Source of the DNA: Hydrogenophaga sp.
GTDB lineage: Bacteria; Pseudomonadota; Gammaproteobacteria; Burkholderiales; Burkholderiaceae_C
Direction: 5' to 3'
Length of the DNA stretch: 64,000 bases
Assembly: GCA_018333605.1 (NCBI GenBank)
Contig: JAGXSV010000082.1
Span: 1 to 64,000 of the forward strand
Both the position numbers and the translations under genes were made by a program. Each line of letters opens with the position of its first letter. Position 1 is the stretch's first letter. Under the pieces are notes generated by a model. The model worked only from the letters and a program-made list of their open reading frames with translations. It did not search any database and was not told the origin of the DNA. Below are positions 27,938 through 37,965 of the stretch, one piece after another.

Positions 27938-29947
27938 GTGGCCATACCGCAAACCTTCATCCAGGAACTGCTCAACCGCGTCGACGTGGTCGACGTGGTG
28001 GGCCGCTACGTCCAGCTCAAAAAAGGTGGCGCCAACCTGATGGGGCTGTGTCCGTTCCACGGCGAAAAGTCGCCATCTTTCAGTGTCAGCCCAACCAAGC
28101 AGTTCTACCACTGCTTTGGCTGTGGCGCCAACGGCAATGCCATTGGTTTCCTCATGGAACACGCCGGCATGAGCTTCATTGAAGCGGTGAAAGACCTGGC
28201 GCAACAGACCGGATTGCAAATCCCGGAAGACGACGCGTCCCCACAAGACCGCGAGCGTGCTGCGCAGCAGCGACAAAAACAGGCCACGCTGAACGATGTG
28301 CTGGAAAAAGCCGCTCAGGCATACATGAAGCAGCTCAAGGCATCCCCGCGTGCGGTGGCTTACCTGAAAGGCCGTGGCTTGTCGGGCGAAATCGCAAAAA
28401 CCTTTGGGCTCGGCTATGCCCCGGAAGGCTGGCGCGGCCTGGCCAGCGTGTTTCCCAACTACGCTGACCCGCTGCTGGTTGAATCCGGGCTGGTCATTGA
28501 ACACGCCGATGAATTGGGGGCTGACGGGCAAGCCAAGCGCTACGACCGTTTCCGCGACCGCATCATGTTCCCGATCCGAAACGTCAAAGGCGAATACATC
28601 GGTTTCGGTGGCCGCGTGCTCGACAAAGGCGAGCCCAAGTACCTGAATTCACCCGAAACGCCGGTGTTCAGCAAGGGCCGTGAGCTCTACGGCTTGTTTG
28701 AAGGCCGCACCGCCATCCGCGTGGCCGGCTACGCCCTGGTGACCGAAGGCTACATGGACGTGGTGGCCCTGGCCCAGCTCGGTTTTGCCAACGCGGTGGC
28801 CACGCTGGGCACGGCCTGCACCGCCGACCACGTGCAAAAGCTGTTCCGGTTCACCGACAGCGTGGTCTTCAGCTTCGACGGCGACAACGCCGGGCGCCGC
28901 GCCGCACGCAAGGCGCTGGACGCTGCCCTGCCCCTGGCCACCGACACGCGCAGCGTGAAATTCCTTTTTCTGCCGGCCGAGCACGATCCAGACAGCTTCG
29001 TGCGCGCCAACGGTGAAGCGGCTTTTGCGCAGTGCGTGAAAGAAGCCATGCCGCTCTCGCGCTTCCTCATTGAAGCGGCGAGCGCAGAGTGCGACCTCAC
29101 CTCAGCGGAAGGCCGCGCCCGCATGGCTGCGCAGGCCCGCCCACTGTGGAGCGCCCTACCCGATGGCGCACTCAAACGCCAGCTGATCGGCGAACTGGCC
29201 GAAGGCGCCGGGCTGAACAGCCAGGATCTTTTGCAACTTTGGCAACAAGCTGGCAGCGGCCCACGCGCGCGCCGCAGCGCAAGCGGTGAGCCACCCAGCC
29301 GCACCCACGAATTCACCCTGGAAGGCAGCGGCGGCCATTACCCCGACGACGAAGCGCGCTACCCCGACAACCGCAAGTCCTGGGAGGCAACTGGTGGTGG
29401 ATACGGCAGCGGCGCTGGCGGTGGCTACAGCAAAGGTGGCGATTTCGGCGGCAAGCGTTTCGGAAAATACCGCCGGGCTGAGCCACCACCGCCACGCATG
29501 CTGGGGCAACGCCGCGCTGCCACCAGCCGCGCTGACCGGGCGGTGGGTTTGCTGCTGTCCAACGCACAAGCCTGGGACCAGCTGTCCCCCGACGACCACG
29601 CCATGCTCGCCCATTTGCCGCCCCCACAAGGCCCTGCCCTGGCTTGGCTGGAGGTGCAGATGCATGAGCACGGCCCGCAGCCCTGGGTGGCCTTGCGCGA
29701 AGCCCTGCGCGGTCATGCATCGGAGGCTTATGTCTGCGCGCAGGTCGAACAAGTCACACTGGTCAACGACCCGGCATCGGAGCTCTCCGAGCTCAACGGC
29801 ATCATGAACCTGCTGCGCGCCGATGCACTGAAGGCACTGGCCGACACCCTGGCGGCCAGAGTGCAGCAAGGCGATGCGTCTGCCTACGAGGAATTCAAAC
29901 ACGTGACAGACCGTATCAAGGCCTTGAAAAACAGCCACCCGGTATAA
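27938..29947 (+). CDS. dnaG: DNA primase DnaG
   Basis: A 669-residue primase. The N-terminal zinc-binding domain shows CPFHGEKSPSF and FYHCFGCGANGN (C-x2-H, C-x2-C). The Toprim catalytic core follows with EGYMDVVALAQ and DGDNAGRRAA. A Gly/Tyr-rich linker at about residues 450-515 (SGAGGGYSKGGDFGGKRFGK) connects to a C-terminal helicase-binding domain. It synthesises RNA primers at the replication fork. The start is GTG at 27938. It precedes rpoD, as in the macromolecular-synthesis operon, but rpsU is missing just upstream. Confidence 0.96.
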   Translation: MAIPQTFIQELLNRVDVVDVVGRYVQLKKGGANLMGLCPFHGEKSPSFSVSPTKQFYHCFGCGANGNAIGFLMEHAGMSFIEAVKDLAQQTGLQIPEDDASPQDRERAAQQRQKQATLNDVLEKAAQAYMKQLKASPRAVAYLKGRGLSGEIAKTFGLGYAPEGWRGLASVFPNYADPLLVESGLVIEHADELGADGQAKRYDRFRDRIMFPIRNVKGEYIGFGGRVLDKGEPKYLNSPETPVFSKGRELYGLFEGRTAIRVAGYALVTEGYMDVVALAQLGFANAVATLGTACTADHVQKLFRFTDSVVFSFDGDNAGRRAARKALDAALPLATDTRSVKFLFLPAEHDPDSFVRANGEAAFAQCVKEAMPLSRFLIEAASAECDLTSAEGRARMAAQARPLWSALPDGALKRQLIGELAEGAGLNSQDLLQLWQQAGSGPRARRSASGEPPSRTHEFTLEGSGGHYPDDEARYPDNRKSWEATGGGYGSGAGGGYSKGGDFGGKRFGKYRRAEPPPPRMLGQRRAATSRADRAVGLLLSNAQAWDQLSPDDHAMLAHLPPPQGPALAWLEVQMHEHGPQPWVALREALRGHASEAYVCAQVEQVTLVNDPASELSELNGIMNLLRADALKALADTLAARVQQGDASAYEEFKHVTDRIKALKNSHPV

Positions 29948-30240
29948 TGTATGGTTTCGCACCGCAAGCGCGACAGCAGCACCTCCGGCTCGGCCCGGCC
30001 CCCAGTAACGGGGCTACATGGATCTCGTTCCTGGCCACCTCAGCGACCACGTTGGTCCTGACGGAACCCCGCAAGGGCTGCATACCAAATGATCGCCCCA
30101 ACAGCTTGCAGGCCCACCCTTTCCGGCGAAAGGTGGGTGTTGTGCACCACAAAAATCACCGGGGTTGCCCATCTGCTGGGGCGGCCTGGCGGCTTTTGTC
30201 TGTTCTGCCGGTTCCTGTTTGACGTTTTTTTGAGGTCCTC
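29943..30240 (+). promoter_or_regulatory. rpoD leader with a candidate -10 box and hairpins
   Basis: A consensus TATAAT at 29943-29948 overlaps the dnaG stop, but the only TTGAAA upstream (29924) is just 13 bases away, so the -35 is unclear. The following 292 bases have no coding capacity I can support. They contain a strong hairpin at 30113-30137 (CCCACCCTTTC / GAAAGGTGGG, one bulge) and a small TTGTG/CACAA hairpin right after it. This looks like a long structured 5' leader of the housekeeping sigma factor. Confidence 0.45.
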
Positions 30241-32568
30241 ATGCCCACGAAGAAGTCCAGTGCGTCCGTCGTGTCCAGTAGCAAAACCGCCAAAGCCAGC
30301 CCGAGCAAGGCGACACCGGTAGCCCCCCCGAAGAAAGCCCCTGCTGTGACCGACAAGTCCCCCACCAAAGCCGTTGCCAAAAAGGCCGCTGGCAAGACCG
30401 CACCCGAAGCTCTCGACACCGATCTGGCGATCGAGGCGGGCACCGTCAAAAAGAAAGCTGGCCGACCGGCCAAAGCCGTCTCCGCAGACAAACCGGCAGC
30501 CAAGCGCGGTCGAAAGCCCAAGGCTGGCGCTTCGTCTGACGTCGACATGGACGACGCGGACCTGAGCGACATTGAAGACGATCTGAGCGGCGAACCCGAG
30601 GTGGAAACCGAAACGGTAGACCCTTCCGCACAGCCGGTTGAAAAGGTCAAGCCGCTGCGCATGAAGATCAGCAAGGCCAAAGAACGCGCGCTGATGAAGG
30701 AATTCGGCCTGGACGAAACTGTCCTTTCGGAAGAAGAAGCCAAGAACCGCCGCGAGCGCCTGAAGACCCTGATCAAGATGGGCAAGACGCGTGGTTACCT
30801 GACCCACGGCGAAATCAACGACCACCTACCCGACAAGCTGGTCGAAGCCGAGACGCTGGAAGTGGTGGTTTCGCTGCTCAACGACATGGGAGTGGCCGTC
30901 TACGAGCAGACCCCTGACGCCGAAACCCTGCTGCTGAACAACACCGGCCCTACCGCCGCGACCGAAGAAGAAGCCGAAGAGGAAGCCGAAGCCGCCCTGT
31001 CCACCGTGGACAGCGAGTTCGGCCGCACCACCGACCCGGTTCGCATGTACATGCGCGAAATGGGTACCGTGGAGTTGCTGACACGCGAAGGCGAGATCGA
31101 GATCGCCAAGCGTATCGAAGGTGGTCTGAACGACATGATCGCCGCCATTTCCGAGAGTCCGGCCACCATCGCCGAAATTTTGGCCATGGCCGAAGACATT
31201 CGCGAAGGCAAGGTGGTGATTTCAAGCGTGGTTGACGGGTTTGCTGACGCCAATGCGGCCGACGATTACGTGGCCGAAGAAGACTTTGACGACTACGACG
31301 AAGCCGATGACGACGATGGCAAAGGTGGCTCCAAGGCACTGACCCGCAAACTCGAAGAACTCAAGCGCGAGGCGCTGGAGCGCTTTGACACCATGCGCGC
31401 CCTGTTCGAGAAGTTGCACAAGACCTACGACAAGGAAGGTTATGGCACGCCGACCTATTTGAAGACCCAGGCGGCCATCACCGAAACGCTGATGTCGATC
31501 CGATTCACCGCCAAGGCGATTGAAAAACTGTGCAGCACGATGCGCAACCAAGTGGATGAAGTGCGCAAGAAAGAACGCGAACTGCGCCGCATCATTGTTG
31601 ACAAGTGCGGCATGCCACAAGAAAAATTCATTGCCGAATTCCCTGCCAACCTGCTCAACCTGAAATGGGTGGAAAAGCAGGCGGCTGCTGGCAAGCCCTG
31701 GAGCGTGATCATGCAGCGCAACATCCCGCCCGTGCAGGAGTTGCAAACGGGCCTGATGACCATTCAGACCAGCGTGGTCGTGCCGTTGGCGCACCTGAAA
31801 GACATCCACAAGCGAATGAATCAGGGCGAGTCCACCTCGCGCGACGCCAAGAAAGAGATGATCGAGGCCAACCTGCGCCTGGTGATCTCGATCGCGAAAA
31901 AGTACACCAACCGTGGCCTCCAGTTCCTGGATCTGATCCAGGAGGGCAACATTGGTTTGATGAAGGCGGTGGATAAATTCGAATACCGTCGTGGTTACAA
32001 ATTCTCCACCTATGCCACCTGGTGGATTCGCCAGGCCATCACCCGCTCCATCGCGGACCAGGCGCGCACGATTCGCATCCCGGTCCACATGATCGAGACC
32101 ATCAACAAGATGAACCGCATCAGCCGCCAGCATCTGCAGGAGCACGGTTTTGAGCCCGATGCGTCCATTCTGGCCGAAAAGATGGAAATGCCCGAGGACA
32201 AGATCCGCAAAATCATGAAGATCGCGAAAGAGCCGATCTCAATGGAAACACCCATTGGTGACGATGACGATTCGCATTTGGGCGATTTCATCGAGGACAG
32301 CGCCAACACAGCACCCATGGACGCAGCCATGCAAGCCGGTCTGCGTGAAGTGGTCAAGGACATTCTCGACAGCCTCACGCCGCGCGAAGCCAAGGTGCTG
32401 CGCATGCGCTTCGGCATCGAGATGTCCACCGATCACACATTGGAGGAGGTCGGCAAACAATTCGACGTCACCCGCGAGCGCATCCGGCAGATTGAAAGCA
32501 AGGCAGTGCGCAAACTCAAGCACCCCAGTCGTTCCGACAAGCTGCGCAGCTTTATCGATACGATGTAA
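30241..32568 (+). CDS. rpoD: RNA polymerase sigma factor RpoD (sigma-70)
   Basis: A 775-residue primary sigma factor. An unusually long Lys/Ala/Pro-rich N-terminal tail (about the first 100 residues) precedes region 1.1. Region 1.2 contains [23 protein letters not shown] long non-conserved region with acidic stretches ([18 protein letters not shown]) follows. Regions 2.1-2.4 include [19 protein letters not shown] and [15 protein letters not shown]. Region 4.2 ends with [20 protein letters not shown] and the usual [12 protein letters not shown]. It directs RNA polymerase to housekeeping promoters. A strong terminator follows. Confidence 0.98.
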   Translation: MPTKKSSASVVSSSKTAKASPSKATPVAPPKKAPAVTDKSPTKAVAKKAAGKTAPEALDTDLAIEAGTVKKKAGRPAKAVSADKPAAKRGRKPKAGASSDVDMDDADLSDIEDDLSGEPEVETETVDPSAQPVEKVKPLRMKISKAKERALMKEFGLDETVLSEEEAKNRRERLKTLIKMGKTRGYLTHGEINDHLPDKLVEAETLEVVVSLLNDMGVAVYEQTPDAETLLLNNTGPTAATEEEAEEEAEAALSTVDSEFGRTTDPVRMYMREMGTVELLTREGEIEIAKRIEGGLNDMIAAISESPATIAEILAMAEDIREGKVVISSVVDGFADANAADDYVAEEDFDDYDEADDDDGKGGSKALTRKLEELKREALERFDTMRALFEKLHKTYDKEGYGTPTYLKTQAAITETLMSIRFTAKAIEKLCSTMRNQVDEVRKKERELRRIIVDKCGMPQEKFIAEFPANLLNLKWVEKQAAAGKPWSVIMQRNIPPVQELQTGLMTIQTSVVVPLAHLKDIHKRMNQGESTSRDAKKEMIEANLRLVISIAKKYTNRGLQFLDLIQEGNIGLMKAVDKFEYRRGYKFSTYATWWIRQAITRSIADQARTIRIPVHMIETINKMNRISRQHLQEHGFEPDASILAEKMEMPEDKIRKIMKIAKEPISMETPIGDDDDSHLGDFIEDSANTAPMDAAMQAGLREVVKDILDSLTPREAKVLRMRFGIEMSTDHTLEEVGKQFDVTRERIRQIESKAVRKLKHPSRSDKLRSFIDTM

Positions 32569-32583
32569 ACGGGTAATGAATGG

Positions 32584-32614
32584 CAAAAGGGCCCCGCTGC
32601 GGGAGGCCCTTTTG
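32584..32614 (+). terminator. Intrinsic terminator of rpoD
   Basis: CAAAAGGGCC (32584-32593) pairs perfectly with GGCCCTTTTG (32605-32614) across an 11-base loop, 15 bases after the rpoD stop. The A/T ends of the stem provide the U-tract, so it could work in both directions. Confidence 0.85.
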
Positions 32615-33102
32615 TCAATACATCCCTTATTCGGTTCCGCGAAGGGTGATTCGAAAGCTCGGAGGGCCGAACGATCCAGGCACTTCCAGCCCGTTAGGAA
32701 TTGGCGACTCAGTCCGATTTGAGCAATCAACCGCTGTTACGCCAACAGCGTGGCAGTTGTCGCAAACAATCCGTCCACACCGACCTGACGCTCAGCAGCT
32801 TGGCGCCTTGTCGAAGCCTCGTCAGACTCTTCCGGTGCTGGAACGGGATAACCTCGAACGGCTTGATACAGCCACACCCCTCCTGTCCTCTCGAGGGTCG
32901 TTGTGTGAACGTCCTCGTGGGCACCCAGCACCTGCCAAACGTCATTTGTTCACGCGCTCGTTTGTTTGGGCAGGCTGCACGCGTTCTTTCTGCGCCTGGA
33001 TCTCGACGTCACGCGATTGCAAGTGACGTTGTCACAGTGTCCGGTTCCGAGCGTGGGATCTAGCAGCAGTTGTGAACCCATTGTGGGTGGGCGAAGACCA
33101 TA
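32615..33102. other. Gene-free region between rpoD and ompA-like gene
   Basis: About 490 bases lie between the rpoD and ompA terminators. The region seems less GC-rich than its surroundings. Open frames on both strands (for example minus 32727-32945) have no recognisable family, no tRNA-like cloverleaf was found, and no clear promoter stands out. It could be a decayed gene or hold a small RNA. Confidence 0.4.
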
Positions 33103-33130
33103 AAAAAACCGCGCCGTAGCGCGGTTTTTT
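33103..33130. terminator. Bidirectional intrinsic terminator, ompA-like gene
   Basis: AAAAAACCGCGC (33103-33114) and GCGCGGTTTTTT (33119-33130) are perfect complements around a 4-base loop. On the minus strand it begins 19 bases past the stop of the OmpA-family gene and ends with six T, a textbook terminator; the plus-strand version is equally good. Confidence 0.92.
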
Positions 33131-33148
33131 CGCATCAGCGAAATTCAG

Positions 33149-33793
33149 TTAGTTGGCGCGCGTGCCGACAACTTCCACTTCAACGCGGCGGTTCTTGGCG
33201 CGGCCTTCGCGGGTGCTGTTGTCAGCAACCGGCTGGGTCAGGCCCTTGCCTTCGGTGTAAATGCGGTTGCTTTCAATGCCCTTGCTGACCAAGTAGGCCT
33301 TGACGGCTTCAGCGCGACGGATCGACAGTGCCTGGTTGTAGTTAGCCGAGCCGGTGGAGTCGGTGTGACCAACAGCAATCACGACTTCCAAGTTGATACC
33401 AGCGACTTTGCCAGCCAGGTCGTCCAACTTCGCTTTGCCTTCTGGCTTCAGAACGGCCTTGTCGAAATCGAAGAAGGCGTCGGCAGCGTAGGTTACCTTT
33501 GCAGCTGCAGGGGCTGGTGCGGGCGCAGGAGCGGGCGCAGGAGCGGGTGCGGGCGCAGGAGCGGGTGCAGGAGCGGGTGCGGGTGCGGGCGCAGGAGCGG
33601 GCACAATCGCGCCGTCGCAAGTTGCAGCTGCCGTTGCAGGCGTCCAGTTGGCGTTGCGCCAGCACAGCTCGTTGGTGCCGTTTTTCCAGACGGTACCGTC
33701 AGCAGCGCGCCAGTTGTCAATCGTCTGGGCGCCAGCGGCCGTTGCCATGGCGGCGGTTGCAATCAGCATTGCCACTTTGTTCAATTTTTGCAT
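33149..33793 (-). CDS. ompA: OmpA-family outer-membrane/peptidoglycan-binding protein
   Basis: A 214-residue exported protein. A signal peptide (QKLNKVAMLIATAAMATAAGA) is followed by a short Trp/Cys-containing segment (NELCWRNANWTPATAAATC), a long Pro-Ala repeat, and a C-terminal OmpA domain. The OmpA domain starts at FFDFDKAVLKPEGKAKLDDL and carries the peptidoglycan-binding pattern GHTDSTGSANYNQALSIRRA and NRRVEVEVVG. It lacks an OmpA beta-barrel, so it is a small OmpA-domain protein rather than OmpA itself, and it has no Pal-type lipobox. The ATG at 33793 has GAGGA 7 bases upstream. Probably abundant. Confidence 0.9.
   Translation of the reverse strand: MQKLNKVAMLIATAAMATAAGAQTIDNWRAADGTVWKNGTNELCWRNANWTPATAAATCDGAIVPAPAPAPAPAPAPAPAPAPAPAPAPAPAPAPAAAKVTYAADAFFDFDKAVLKPEGKAKLDDLAGKVAGINLEVVIAVGHTDSTGSANYNQALSIRRAEAVKAYLVSKGIESNRIYTEGKGLTQPVADNSTREGRAKNRRVEVEVVGTRAN
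33504..33603 (-). repeat. Pro-Ala coding microsatellite-like repeat in the OmpA-family gene
   Basis: About 100 bases made of short near-identical units related to GCAGGAGCGGGC and GCGGGT encode an alternating Pro-Ala stretch of about 34 residues. Such short tandem units are prone to length change. The stretch links the N-terminal segment to the peptidoglycan-binding domain. Confidence 0.8.
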
Positions 33794-33979
33794 GGTATTC
33801 CTCGAGGTAAACCGCAGACAAACTGCGTAAATCATTGACGTTTGGGGTGACCATCACCCAAAACGTTGGAATTTATTGTGCCACAAGCCGACGATAGGCA
33901 GACTGATCGCGCCAACCCGGTTGGCATGCACATTCAACCCACCCCCCAATTCGTTGTTGAGGCACCACAAATGATCAGA

Positions 33980-34009
33980 TTTCAGCCTGCTTGTGGACAC
34001 CCCTAAAAT
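33980..34009 (+). promoter_or_regulatory. Candidate gyrA promoter
   Basis: TAAAAT at 34004-34009 is a good -10 box, 44 bases before the gyrA start; the -35 at the right distance (around TTCAGC, 33981) is weak. ACCCC/GGGGT arms flank the -10 box, so it lies in a small dyad. Confidence 0.35.
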
Positions 34010-34053
34010 GTGGGGTTGCCTTTTCGCCCTTACTTGGACCCCTTCACCCGCTC

Positions 34054-36744
34054 ATGACACAGTTCGCCAAAGAGACACTGCCCATCAGTCTTGAAGAAGA
34101 GATGCGCCGCAGCTACCTCGATTACGCCATGAGCGTGATCGTAGGCCGTGCCCTGCCCGATGCACGGGACGGCTTGAAGCCCGTGCATCGGCGGGTACTG
34201 TTCGCCATGCACGAGTTGAACAATGACTGGAATCGTCCGTACAAGAAGTCGGCCCGCATCGTCGGTGACGTGATTGGTAAATACCACCCGCACGGTGACA
34301 GCGCGGTGTACGACACCATCGTTCGCATGGCACAAGACTTTTCGCTGCGCCACATGCTGGTGGATGGCCAGGGCAACTTCGGTTCGGTGGACGGCGACAA
34401 CGCCGCGGCCATGCGGTACACGGAAATCCGCCTGTCGAAGATCGCGCATGAAATGCTGGCCGACATTGACAAGGAAACCGTCAACTTCGGCCCCAACTAC
34501 GACGGCTCGGAGAAAGAGCCCTTGGTCTTGCCGTCACGACTGCCCAATTTGCTGGTCAACGGATCGTCGGGTATTGCCGTGGGCATGGCGACCAACATTC
34601 CGCCACACAACCTCAATGAGGTGGTTGACGCATGCTTGCACATGCTGAAGGACCCCGAGGCGACGATCGACGATCTGATGGAGATCATTCCGGCGCCCGA
34701 CTTTCCCACGGCCGGCATCATTTACGGCATCAACGGGGTCAAGGACGGATACCGCACGGGACGCGGCCGTGTGGTGATGCGCGCCAAGTGCCATTTCGAG
34801 GACATTGACAAGGGCCAGCGCCAGTCGATCATCGTTGACGAGCTTCCCTATCAGGTCAACAAGAAGACGCTGCAGGAGCGCATTGCCGAACTGGTGCACG
34901 AGAAGAAGATCGAGGGCATCAGCCACATTCAGGACGAGTCGGACAAATCGGGCATGCGTCTGGTGATCGAACTCAAGCGTGGCGAAGTCCCCGAGGTGGT
35001 GCTGAACAACCTGTACAAGCAAACCCAGTTGCAGGACACCTTCGGTATCAACATGGTGGCGCTGATCGACGGCCAGCCACGTCTGTGCAATCTGCGCGAG
35101 CTGATCCAGGTGTTTCTGGAACACCGCCGCGAGGTGGTGACGCGGCGCACGGTGTTCAACCTGCGCAAGGCGCGCGAGCGCGGCCACGTGCTTGAAGGCC
35201 TGGCCGTGGCGCTGGCCAACATCGACGAATTCATAAAAATCATTCGCGAGAGCCCTACCCCTCCGGTGGCCAAGGCCGAACTGATGGCCCGCCCCTGGGA
35301 CAGCCAGCTGGTGCGCGAAATGCTGACGCGCTCGCGTCAGGACGGCGGCGTGATCAATGCCGACGACTACCGACCCGACGGCCTGGAAAAGGAATTCGGC
35401 ATGGGCGGCGATGGCCTGTACCGGCTGTCCGAAACCCAGGCGCAAGAGATCCTGCAAATGCGTCTGCAGCGTCTGACCGGGCTCGAGCAAGACAAGATTG
35501 TGGCCGAGTACAAGGAGGTCATGGGCGTGATCGACGACCTGTTGGACATCTTGGCCAAGCCTGAGCGGGTATCCGCCATCATTGGCGAAGAGCTGAGCGA
35601 AGTGAAGATGGAGTTTGGTCAGACCAAACTGGGCGCACGCCGCAGCGAGATTGAGCACAGCGCGCAAGACCTCAGCACCGAAGACCTGATCACGCCCACC
35701 GACATGGTGGTCACGCTGAGCCACAGTGGCTACATCAAGAGCCAGCCGTTGTCTGAATACCGCTCGCAAAAACGGGGCGGTCGCGGCAAGCAAGCCACAG
35801 CCACCAAAGAAGATGACTGGATCGACCAGCTGTTCATCGCCAACACGCACGACTACATCCTGTGCTTCTCCAACCGGGGCCGGCTGTACTGGCTCAAGGT
35901 GTGGGAAGTTCCTGCCGGGTCGCGCGGTTCCCGCGGTCGCCCCATCGTCAATATGTTCCCGCTGCAGGAAGGCGAAAAGATCAACGTGGTGCTGCCGCTG
36001 ACCGGCGCGGCACGCAGCTTTCCCGAAGACCGCTATGTGTTCATGGCAACGTCCATGGGCACGGTCAAGAAAACGGCGCTCAACGAATTCAGCAATCCGC
36101 GCAAAGCCGGCATCATTGCGGTGGATCTGGACGAAGGCGACTACCTGATTGGTGCCGCGCTGACCGATGGCCAGCACGACGTGATGCTGTTCAGCGACGG
36201 CGGCAAGGCCGTGCGCTTTGATGAAAACGATGTGCGCCCCATGGGCCGCAATGCCCGCGGCGTGCGCGGCATGCTCATCGAAGAAAGTCAGAACGTGATC
36301 GCCATGCTGGTGGCCGAGCGCGATGACACAACCGTTGGCCTGGCGCCTGAATCGGCTCGCTTGAGCGTGCTGACGGCCACCATCAACGGCTACGGGAAGC
36401 GCACCCCGATTGCGGAATACACGCGTCATGGCCGCGGCACCAAAGGCATGATTGCCATTCAGCAGAGCGAACGCAACGGCAAGGTGGTAGCCGCCACACT
36501 GGTGCACACCGACGACGAGATCATGCTGATCACGGACAAGGGCGTGCTGGTGCGCACCCGGGTCAGCGAGATCCGCGAAATGGGCCGAGCCACGCAGGGC
36601 GTGACCCTGATCGCGCTGGATGAGGGCGCCGAGCTCTCGGGCCTGCAGCGCATCGTGGAAAACGATGCCAACGCCCCGATCGACGACGTTGACCCGGGTG
36701 ATGACAACAACGGCAACGAGCCCGAAGGAATGCCTGCACCTTGA
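34054..36744 (+). CDS. gyrA: DNA gyrase subunit A
   Basis: An 896-residue type II topoisomerase subunit. The catalytic tyrosine is Y122 in [15 protein letters not shown]. The quinolone-resistance region reads [10 protein letters not shown] with S83 and D87, numbered as in E. coli, so the wild-type (sensitive) residues are present. The C-terminal beta-pinwheel with the GyrA-box ([12 protein letters not shown]) follows, ending in an acidic tail. With GyrB it introduces negative supercoils. I chose ATG 34054 ([17 protein letters not shown]). It is followed by a hairpin and serC, starting the conserved gyrA-to-lapB run. Confidence 0.98.
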   Translation: MTQFAKETLPISLEEEMRRSYLDYAMSVIVGRALPDARDGLKPVHRRVLFAMHELNNDWNRPYKKSARIVGDVIGKYHPHGDSAVYDTIVRMAQDFSLRHMLVDGQGNFGSVDGDNAAAMRYTEIRLSKIAHEMLADIDKETVNFGPNYDGSEKEPLVLPSRLPNLLVNGSSGIAVGMATNIPPHNLNEVVDACLHMLKDPEATIDDLMEIIPAPDFPTAGIIYGINGVKDGYRTGRGRVVMRAKCHFEDIDKGQRQSIIVDELPYQVNKKTLQERIAELVHEKKIEGISHIQDESDKSGMRLVIELKRGEVPEVVLNNLYKQTQLQDTFGINMVALIDGQPRLCNLRELIQVFLEHRREVVTRRTVFNLRKARERGHVLEGLAVALANIDEFIKIIRESPTPPVAKAELMARPWDSQLVREMLTRSRQDGGVINADDYRPDGLEKEFGMGGDGLYRLSETQAQEILQMRLQRLTGLEQDKIVAEYKEVMGVIDDLLDILAKPERVSAIIGEELSEVKMEFGQTKLGARRSEIEHSAQDLSTEDLITPTDMVVTLSHSGYIKSQPLSEYRSQKRGGRGKQATATKEDDWIDQLFIANTHDYILCFSNRGRLYWLKVWEVPAGSRGSRGRPIVNMFPLQEGEKINVVLPLTGAARSFPEDRYVFMATSMGTVKKTALNEFSNPRKAGIIAVDLDEGDYLIGAALTDGQHDVMLFSDGGKAVRFDENDVRPMGRNARGVRGMLIEESQNVIAMLVAERDDTTVGLAPESARLSVLTATINGYGKRTPIAEYTRHGRGTKGMIAIQQSERNGKVVAATLVHTDDEIMLITDKGVLVRTRVSEIREMGRATQGVTLIALDEGAELSGLQRIVENDANAPIDDVDPGDDNNGNEPEGMPAP

Positions 36745-36750
36745 TGAACC

Positions 36751-36786
36751 CACCGTGCGGCCGCTTCATACCCGTCCCGCACGGTG
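36751..36786 (+). terminator. Hairpin between gyrA and serC
   Basis: CACCGTGCGG (36751-36760) pairs perfectly with CCGCACGGTG (36777-36786), with a 16-base loop, followed by TTT. It begins 6 bases after the gyrA stop. It may terminate or attenuate transcription into serC. Confidence 0.55.
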
Positions 36787-36843
36787 TTTCCTGCAGCCCT
36801 TGGCCACCGTGCAGCGTGGCTTGACCACCTGATTTTTGTCACC

Positions 36844-37950
36844 ATGAACCGCCCTTACAACTTTTCCGCCGGCCCTGCCGCCATGCCCGCCGAGGTGCTG
36901 CAACAGGCGGCCACCGACATGCTGGACTGGCAGGGCAGCGGCATGGGCGTGATGGAGATGAGCCACCGCGGCACAGAATTCATGTCCATCATCGCAGCGG
37001 CTGAAGCCGACCTGCGTGAGCTGCTGTCGGTACCCTCGCATTTCCGGATCCTGTTCATGCAGGGCGGCGGCCTGGCTGAAAACGCCATCGTGCCGCTGAA
37101 CCTGTCGCGAGGTGGCGTGATGGACTTCGTGGTGACCGGCAGCTGGAGCCAGAAGTCATTTAAAGAAGCGCACAAATATGGCCAACCCCGTCTGGTCGCG
37201 AGCAACGAAACCAGCGCACACACCACGCTGCCCACACCCAGCAGCTGGCAACTGAGCGGGGGAGCGCGCTATGTGCACCTGTGCAGCAACGAAACCATCC
37301 ATGGCGTTGAAGTGCACGAGCTTCCAGACCTGAAGGCCCTGGGCAGCGACGCACCGCTGGTGATCGATTTCTCTTCGCATGTGGCCTCGCGCAGTGTTGA
37401 CTGGTCGCGCGTGGGGCTGGCGTTTGGCGGCGCGCAAAAAAACCTGGGGCCGGCCGGCCTCACGCTGGTGGTGGTACGCGAAGACTTGCTGGGCCATGCA
37501 CTGTCTGTGTGCCCCAGCGCCTTCGACTACAAGACCGTGGCCGACAACGGCTCCATGTACAACACGCCACCCACCTACGCCATCTACATGGCCGGACTCA
37601 CCTTTCAATGGCTCAAGCGCCAGCGCGAGGGCAGCCTGAGCGGTGTGGCGGCCATGGAACAACGCAACATGGCCAAAGCCGAACTGCTGTACGGCTTCAT
37701 TGACAACTCGCAGCTGTACCTGAACAAGGTGGACAAAGACTGCCGCTCACGCATGAACATTCCGTTCTTTCTGCGCGATGAAACCCGAAACGATGCCTTT
37801 CTGGTCGGCGCCAAGGCGCGTGGTTTGCTGCAACTTAAGGGCCACAAATCGGTGGGTGGCATGCGTGCCAGCCTCTACAACGCCATGCCGCTCGCGGGTG
37901 TACAGGCATTGGTGGCGTACATGCGCGAATTTGAACAAAAACAGGCCTAA
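36844..37950 (+). CDS. serC: Phosphoserine aminotransferase
   Basis: A 368-residue PLP enzyme of the SerC family. The PLP lysine is K199 in [13 protein letters not shown]. Other marks are [18 protein letters not shown] at the N-terminus and [13 protein letters not shown]. It makes phosphoserine from 3-phosphohydroxypyruvate and also acts in pyridoxal-phosphate synthesis. The ATG at 36844 starts the normal SerC N-terminus; the frame runs upstream into the gyrA-serC gap. pheA starts 15 bases after its stop. Confidence 0.97.
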   Translation: MNRPYNFSAGPAAMPAEVLQQAATDMLDWQGSGMGVMEMSHRGTEFMSIIAAAEADLRELLSVPSHFRILFMQGGGLAENAIVPLNLSRGGVMDFVVTGSWSQKSFKEAHKYGQPRLVASNETSAHTTLPTPSSWQLSGGARYVHLCSNETIHGVEVHELPDLKALGSDAPLVIDFSSHVASRSVDWSRVGLAFGGAQKNLGPAGLTLVVVREDLLGHALSVCPSAFDYKTVADNGSMYNTPPTYAIYMAGLTFQWLKRQREGSLSGVAAMEQRNMAKAELLYGFIDNSQLYLNKVDKDCRSRMNIPFFLRDETRNDAFLVGAKARGLLQLKGHKSVGGMRASLYNAMPLAGVQALVAYMREFEQKQA

Positions 37951-37965
37951 GCCGCACCCAGGACC

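Noticed and set aside
29924-29948. TTGAAA and TATAAT as a normal rpoD promoter pair
   Set aside because: The spacing is only 13 bases; only the -10 box is kept as a candidate.
32727-32945. Minus-strand frame in the rpoD-ompA gap as a gene
   Set aside because: No start context, no family resemblance, and overlapping frames are equally open.
34275-34330. Quinolone-resistance mutations in gyrA
   Set aside because: S83 and D87 are both present in the [10 protein letters not shown] region, so the gene is wild type at these positions.
34534-36753. Long minus-strand frame opposite gyrA
   Set aside because: Antisense shadow of gyrA without any domain; similar shadows lie opposite rpsA, aroA-cmk, the SulP gene and aorB.
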